Source: an uncultured Lactococcus sp.
Lineage (GTDB): Bacteria > Bacillota > Bacilli > Lactobacillales > Streptococcaceae
NCBI RefSeq assembly: GCF_934191625.1
Contig: NZ_CAKPUG010000003.1
Span: forward strand, 310,001-374,000
Direction of reading: 5' to 3'
DNA length: 64,000 nucleotides
Shown in pieces: positions 62,104 to 64,000 of the stretch. The translations under genes were made by a program, and so were the position numbers. How positions within the stretch are numbered: position 1 is the stretch's first letter; each line of letters opens with the position of its first letter. Under the pieces are notes generated by a model. The model ran no database searches. It was not told the origin of the DNA and saw only the letters and a program-made list of their open reading frames with translations.

Positions 62104-62559
62104 GTGAAAGATATAGAAGAAGATATTTATAATAAATTAGTTGAGCTATTAAACAAAAATAATATTATCTTACTCTATGATCATACCTTTCCTCTTGAAG
62201 AAAATGGAAAATATGTTCGAGCTAAAAATAAAAAATTTATCATCTTAAAACATCATTCAAAAATAATTTTGAAAGAAATATTTTCTATATTACATGAATC
62301 GAGTCATGCAATTCATGATGATGATTTACACATTTTTACTCATCTTCAAGAACAACACAAAGAATTTTTAAGCAATTGTGACACTATCGCTAACGGAATC
62401 AATCTATATGCTTCTGAAAATGGTGTTCCTACAAAAAATATACCTGCTTTAATGGAATTTATTGGTATTAAACAATGTCAATATTATTCAGTTTATGAAC
62501 GAATAGTAGCTAAGTACTATGATAGTGAAGGAAATCCCCTTCCATGTTGGGAATTTTAA
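62104..62559 (+). CDS. ImmA-like zinc metalloprotease
   Basis: This 151-residue anti-repressor protease has the zinc motif HESSH (near residue 63, ILHESSHAIHDDD). It starts at a GTG three bases after the immR-like stop. By analogy with ImmA it would cleave the repressor after DNA damage or another signal, and induce excision. Confidence 0.82.
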   Translation: MKDIEEDIYNKLVELLNKNNIILLYDHTFPLEENGKYVRAKNKKFIILKHHSKIILKEIFSILHESSHAIHDDDLHIFTHLQEQHKEFLSNCDTIANGINLYASENGVPTKNIPALMEFIGIKQCQYYSVYERIVAKYYDSEGNPLPCWEF

Positions 62560-62564
62560 AATAA

Positions 62565-62597
62565 AAAAAGTGTTGGAATTAATCCCGCACTTTTATT
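62565..62597. terminator. Bidirectional terminator between immA and the small membrane protein
   Basis: A hairpin AAAAAGTG...CACTTTT with A and T flanks lies between convergent stops. Confidence 0.65.
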
Positions 62598-62943
62598 TTT
62601 CTAAATCTTTATAGGCTTTTGAATTTTCTTTAACATACTGTACCCCACTAAAACTAAAGAAACCGTCTTTATAGGTGTAAGGCATATTTGCTGAACCTTC
62701 TAATCTATGGTTCTTTTCATCTAATTTTAATGATATTGTACTATCATCACTAGAACTTGGTAGAGAAACATCTTTTCCATGAATTGTCATAATAGTATCA
62801 TCACTACAAGTATTACTATCTTCATAATATAAATAATATTTTCCGTCCATACTATCCGCTCCACCTTTAGATACTGCAAAAAAAGCTCCGCCTAAAACTA
62901 AAACTATTGTAACTATAACAATATACCACTTGTTATTTTTCAT
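62593..62943 (-). CDS. Small membrane-anchored extracellular protein
   Basis: This 116-residue protein has an N-terminal membrane helix (about 6-25) and a beta-rich extracellular part rich in Ser and Asp (GKYYLYYEDSNTCSDD). ATG at 62943 has GGAG upstream; the frame extends to 62964. No lipobox. Function unknown; it may be the last gene inside the ICE. Confidence 0.6.
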   Translation of the reverse strand: MKNNKWYIVIVTIVLVLGGAFFAVSKGGADSMDGKYYLYYEDSNTCSDDTIMTIHGKDVSLPSSSDDSTISLKLDEKNHRLEGSANMPYTYKDGFFSFSGVQYVKENSKAYKDLEK

Positions 62944-63031
62944 TAAATTTTCTCCGTTTTTCATTTGTTATCATATAGTATATTTTATCACAAAAATCAC
63001 TATTAACTTTAAATACACAATTTTATCTTGC

Positions 63032-63043
63032 TTGGTTAGTTTT
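63032..63043. repeat. Third copy of TTGGTTAGTTTT, candidate right att
   Basis: Identical to the two copies at 37967-37989 by the integrase. If it is attR, the element is about 25.1 kb. Confidence 0.35.
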
Positions 63044-63258
63044 CTGTTGAGTTCTTATTTTTAGCAACCTATAAGCGCTTATTTACTAAGGCTAACTATC
63101 CTTTAAATTCATTTTACATGAATTAGAACATGTTAGACATAGCGATGTAGGATTTTATAATTCTTTACATATACTTAAAGTAGGAGGTTTACAAAAATAT
63201 AAAGCTGAATACTAAAATTTTGATAACAAAAAAAGACTAGATTGAATTCCACTCTTTT
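63044..63258. other. Gap with a C-terminal-like coding fragment
   Basis: On the plus strand an open frame from about 63101 to 63214 reads HELEHVRHSDVGFYNSLHIL and ends QKYKAEY, with no start. It may be the tail of a broken gene. A T-rich hairpin just before 63259 may terminate the next gene. Otherwise empty. Confidence 0.35.
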
Positions 63259-63996
63259 TTATTTTGTGAACTTTATTTGTTGATACAGTTCATCTATATA
63301 CTTATTTTCTTTAATATCTTTATACATCTCAAAAAGTAAATTGTACTGTTCATACAGAGTTTCTCTCTGTGATTTTATTCTAGATTCATCGGCATGCTTA
63401 TTAAAGCTTTCGTTTCTCACCTCAGATATCTCACGTAGATTATCTATCTCCCACTCATACCTACGTACATTTTTAATCATTTCTTTATATGAATTAATAA
63501 AATTACTGATTTGCTCCCCTTCTTTCCCTGAAAACAATAAAGTAATTTCATAAGAAAGTAACGTCATCTCGTTCATTTTCATTAAGAAACTGTCTTGCTT
63601 TCTTCGCCAGGTATGGTCTTTTTCGTTTTTCCCCCTAATCGAATTTCCAATATCTTGTAAATAATAATTGTTAGTTAATTTTAAATATATGAAAAATGGA
63701 AAATCACTATGTTCCTTGTTAATGATAAAATTCTCGTCATCGAAAGACAGATATAGTGCTTTAATAATTTTCCAACTCGAAACTCTTCGTTCAAATAAAG
63801 ATTGTTTAATATTTAAGTCAATTTGATATTCTTCTCGTTCCTCGATTTTCTGTTGTCTGTCATCCAACTCATTTTGTCTTTTACTTTGTTGAATTAACTG
63901 ATAAACCGTTACTACTAAAACAATAGCACTTATAATTGCTCCTACCGCCGTTGATATTGCACTGATTGCTTCCCAACTCCAACTATTTATTCCCAT
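63259..63996 (-). CDS. Membrane-anchored hypothetical protein
   Basis: This 245-residue protein has an N-terminal helix (about 12-35; AVGAIISAIVLVVTVYQLI) followed by a coiled coil (36-60) and a helical cytoplasmic domain. It resembles anchored proteins of unknown role often found on mobile elements. Start ATG at 63996, four bases from the window end, so upstream context is missing. Confidence 0.6.
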   Translation of the reverse strand: MGINSWSWEAISAISTAVGAIISAIVLVVTVYQLIQQSKRQNELDDRQQKIEEREEYQIDLNIKQSLFERRVSSWKIIKALYLSFDDENFIINKEHSDFPFFIYLKLTNNYYLQDIGNSIRGKNEKDHTWRRKQDSFLMKMNEMTLLSYEITLLFSGKEGEQISNFINSYKEMIKNVRRYEWEIDNLREISEVRNESFNKHADESRIKSQRETLYEQYNLLFEMYKDIKENKYIDELYQQIKFTK

Positions 63997-64000
63997 GATC

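Overview
The window looks like chromosomal DNA of a low-GC Gram-positive coccus of the genus Lactococcus (garvieae/petauri-like rather than assignable to a species here). Reasons: an hrtRBA haem-efflux locus with the lactococcal gene order, operator and both haem-ligand histidines; separate coaB and coaC genes; LPXTG surface proteins; KUP potassium uptake; consensus AGGAGG ribosome binding sites; and short T-tailed terminators after most genes.

Region 1 (1-37.9 kb) is chromosomal. It begins with the first codons of a quinone-oxidoreductase-like gene and kup. A five-gene minus-strand operon (8363-2501) follows: a membrane GT2 glycosyltransferase, a degenerate EAL protein, an intact EAL phosphodiesterase, a membrane GGDEF cyclase and UDP-GlcNAc 2-epimerase (wecB). 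Together they predict a c-di-GMP-controlled, ManNAc-containing exopolysaccharide. Next come an MFS-like membrane protein, hrtRBA, a CsbD stress protein, a wrecked two-component system, a HAD phosphatase, an LPXTG protein with three 47-residue repeats, an aquaporin, and a 2259-residue Ig-repeat LPXTG adhesin whose repeats are visibly GC-richer than their surroundings. After that are housekeeping genes: tautomerase, cyuA-like desulfidase divergent from coaB-coaC-ECF S component (a catabolite-repression cre site lies between them), pgm, yidC, an MFS transporter with a Crp/Fnr regulator, fabI, nanE, fabZ and uvrB.

Region 2 (about 37.97 kb to at least 63.0 kb) is a Tn916-superfamily integrative and conjugative element (ICE), read almost entirely leftward. 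From its regulatory end it holds an ImmR/ImmA repressor-protease pair with twin operators; a divergent long leader with micro-ORFs and competing hairpins; a normal tRNA-Trp; a MntA-HepT toxin-antitoxin pair; small genes, two of them broken or frameshifted; a cluster of tRNA-like elements; two DUF961 proteins; the TcpA coupling ATPase; oriT; the MobT relaxase; adhesins; the transfer channel (TcpD, TcpE, VirB4, VirB6, lysozyme/CHAP); ArdA; and the excisionase-like and tyrosine integrase genes. A 12-bp repeat at both ends may mark att sites.

The most unusual signal is in the ICE. Two paralogous 98-nt tRNA-like elements (57990-58087 and 58287-58384) each carry an extra hairpin inside the D-loop, and the two hairpins covary. 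Each is followed three bases later by a GAAA-tetraloop hairpin. A third tRNA-like gene has an oversized anticodon loop. With the tRNA-Trp they lie between genes of the transfer transcript, so they may act in decoding, RNA processing or attenuation.
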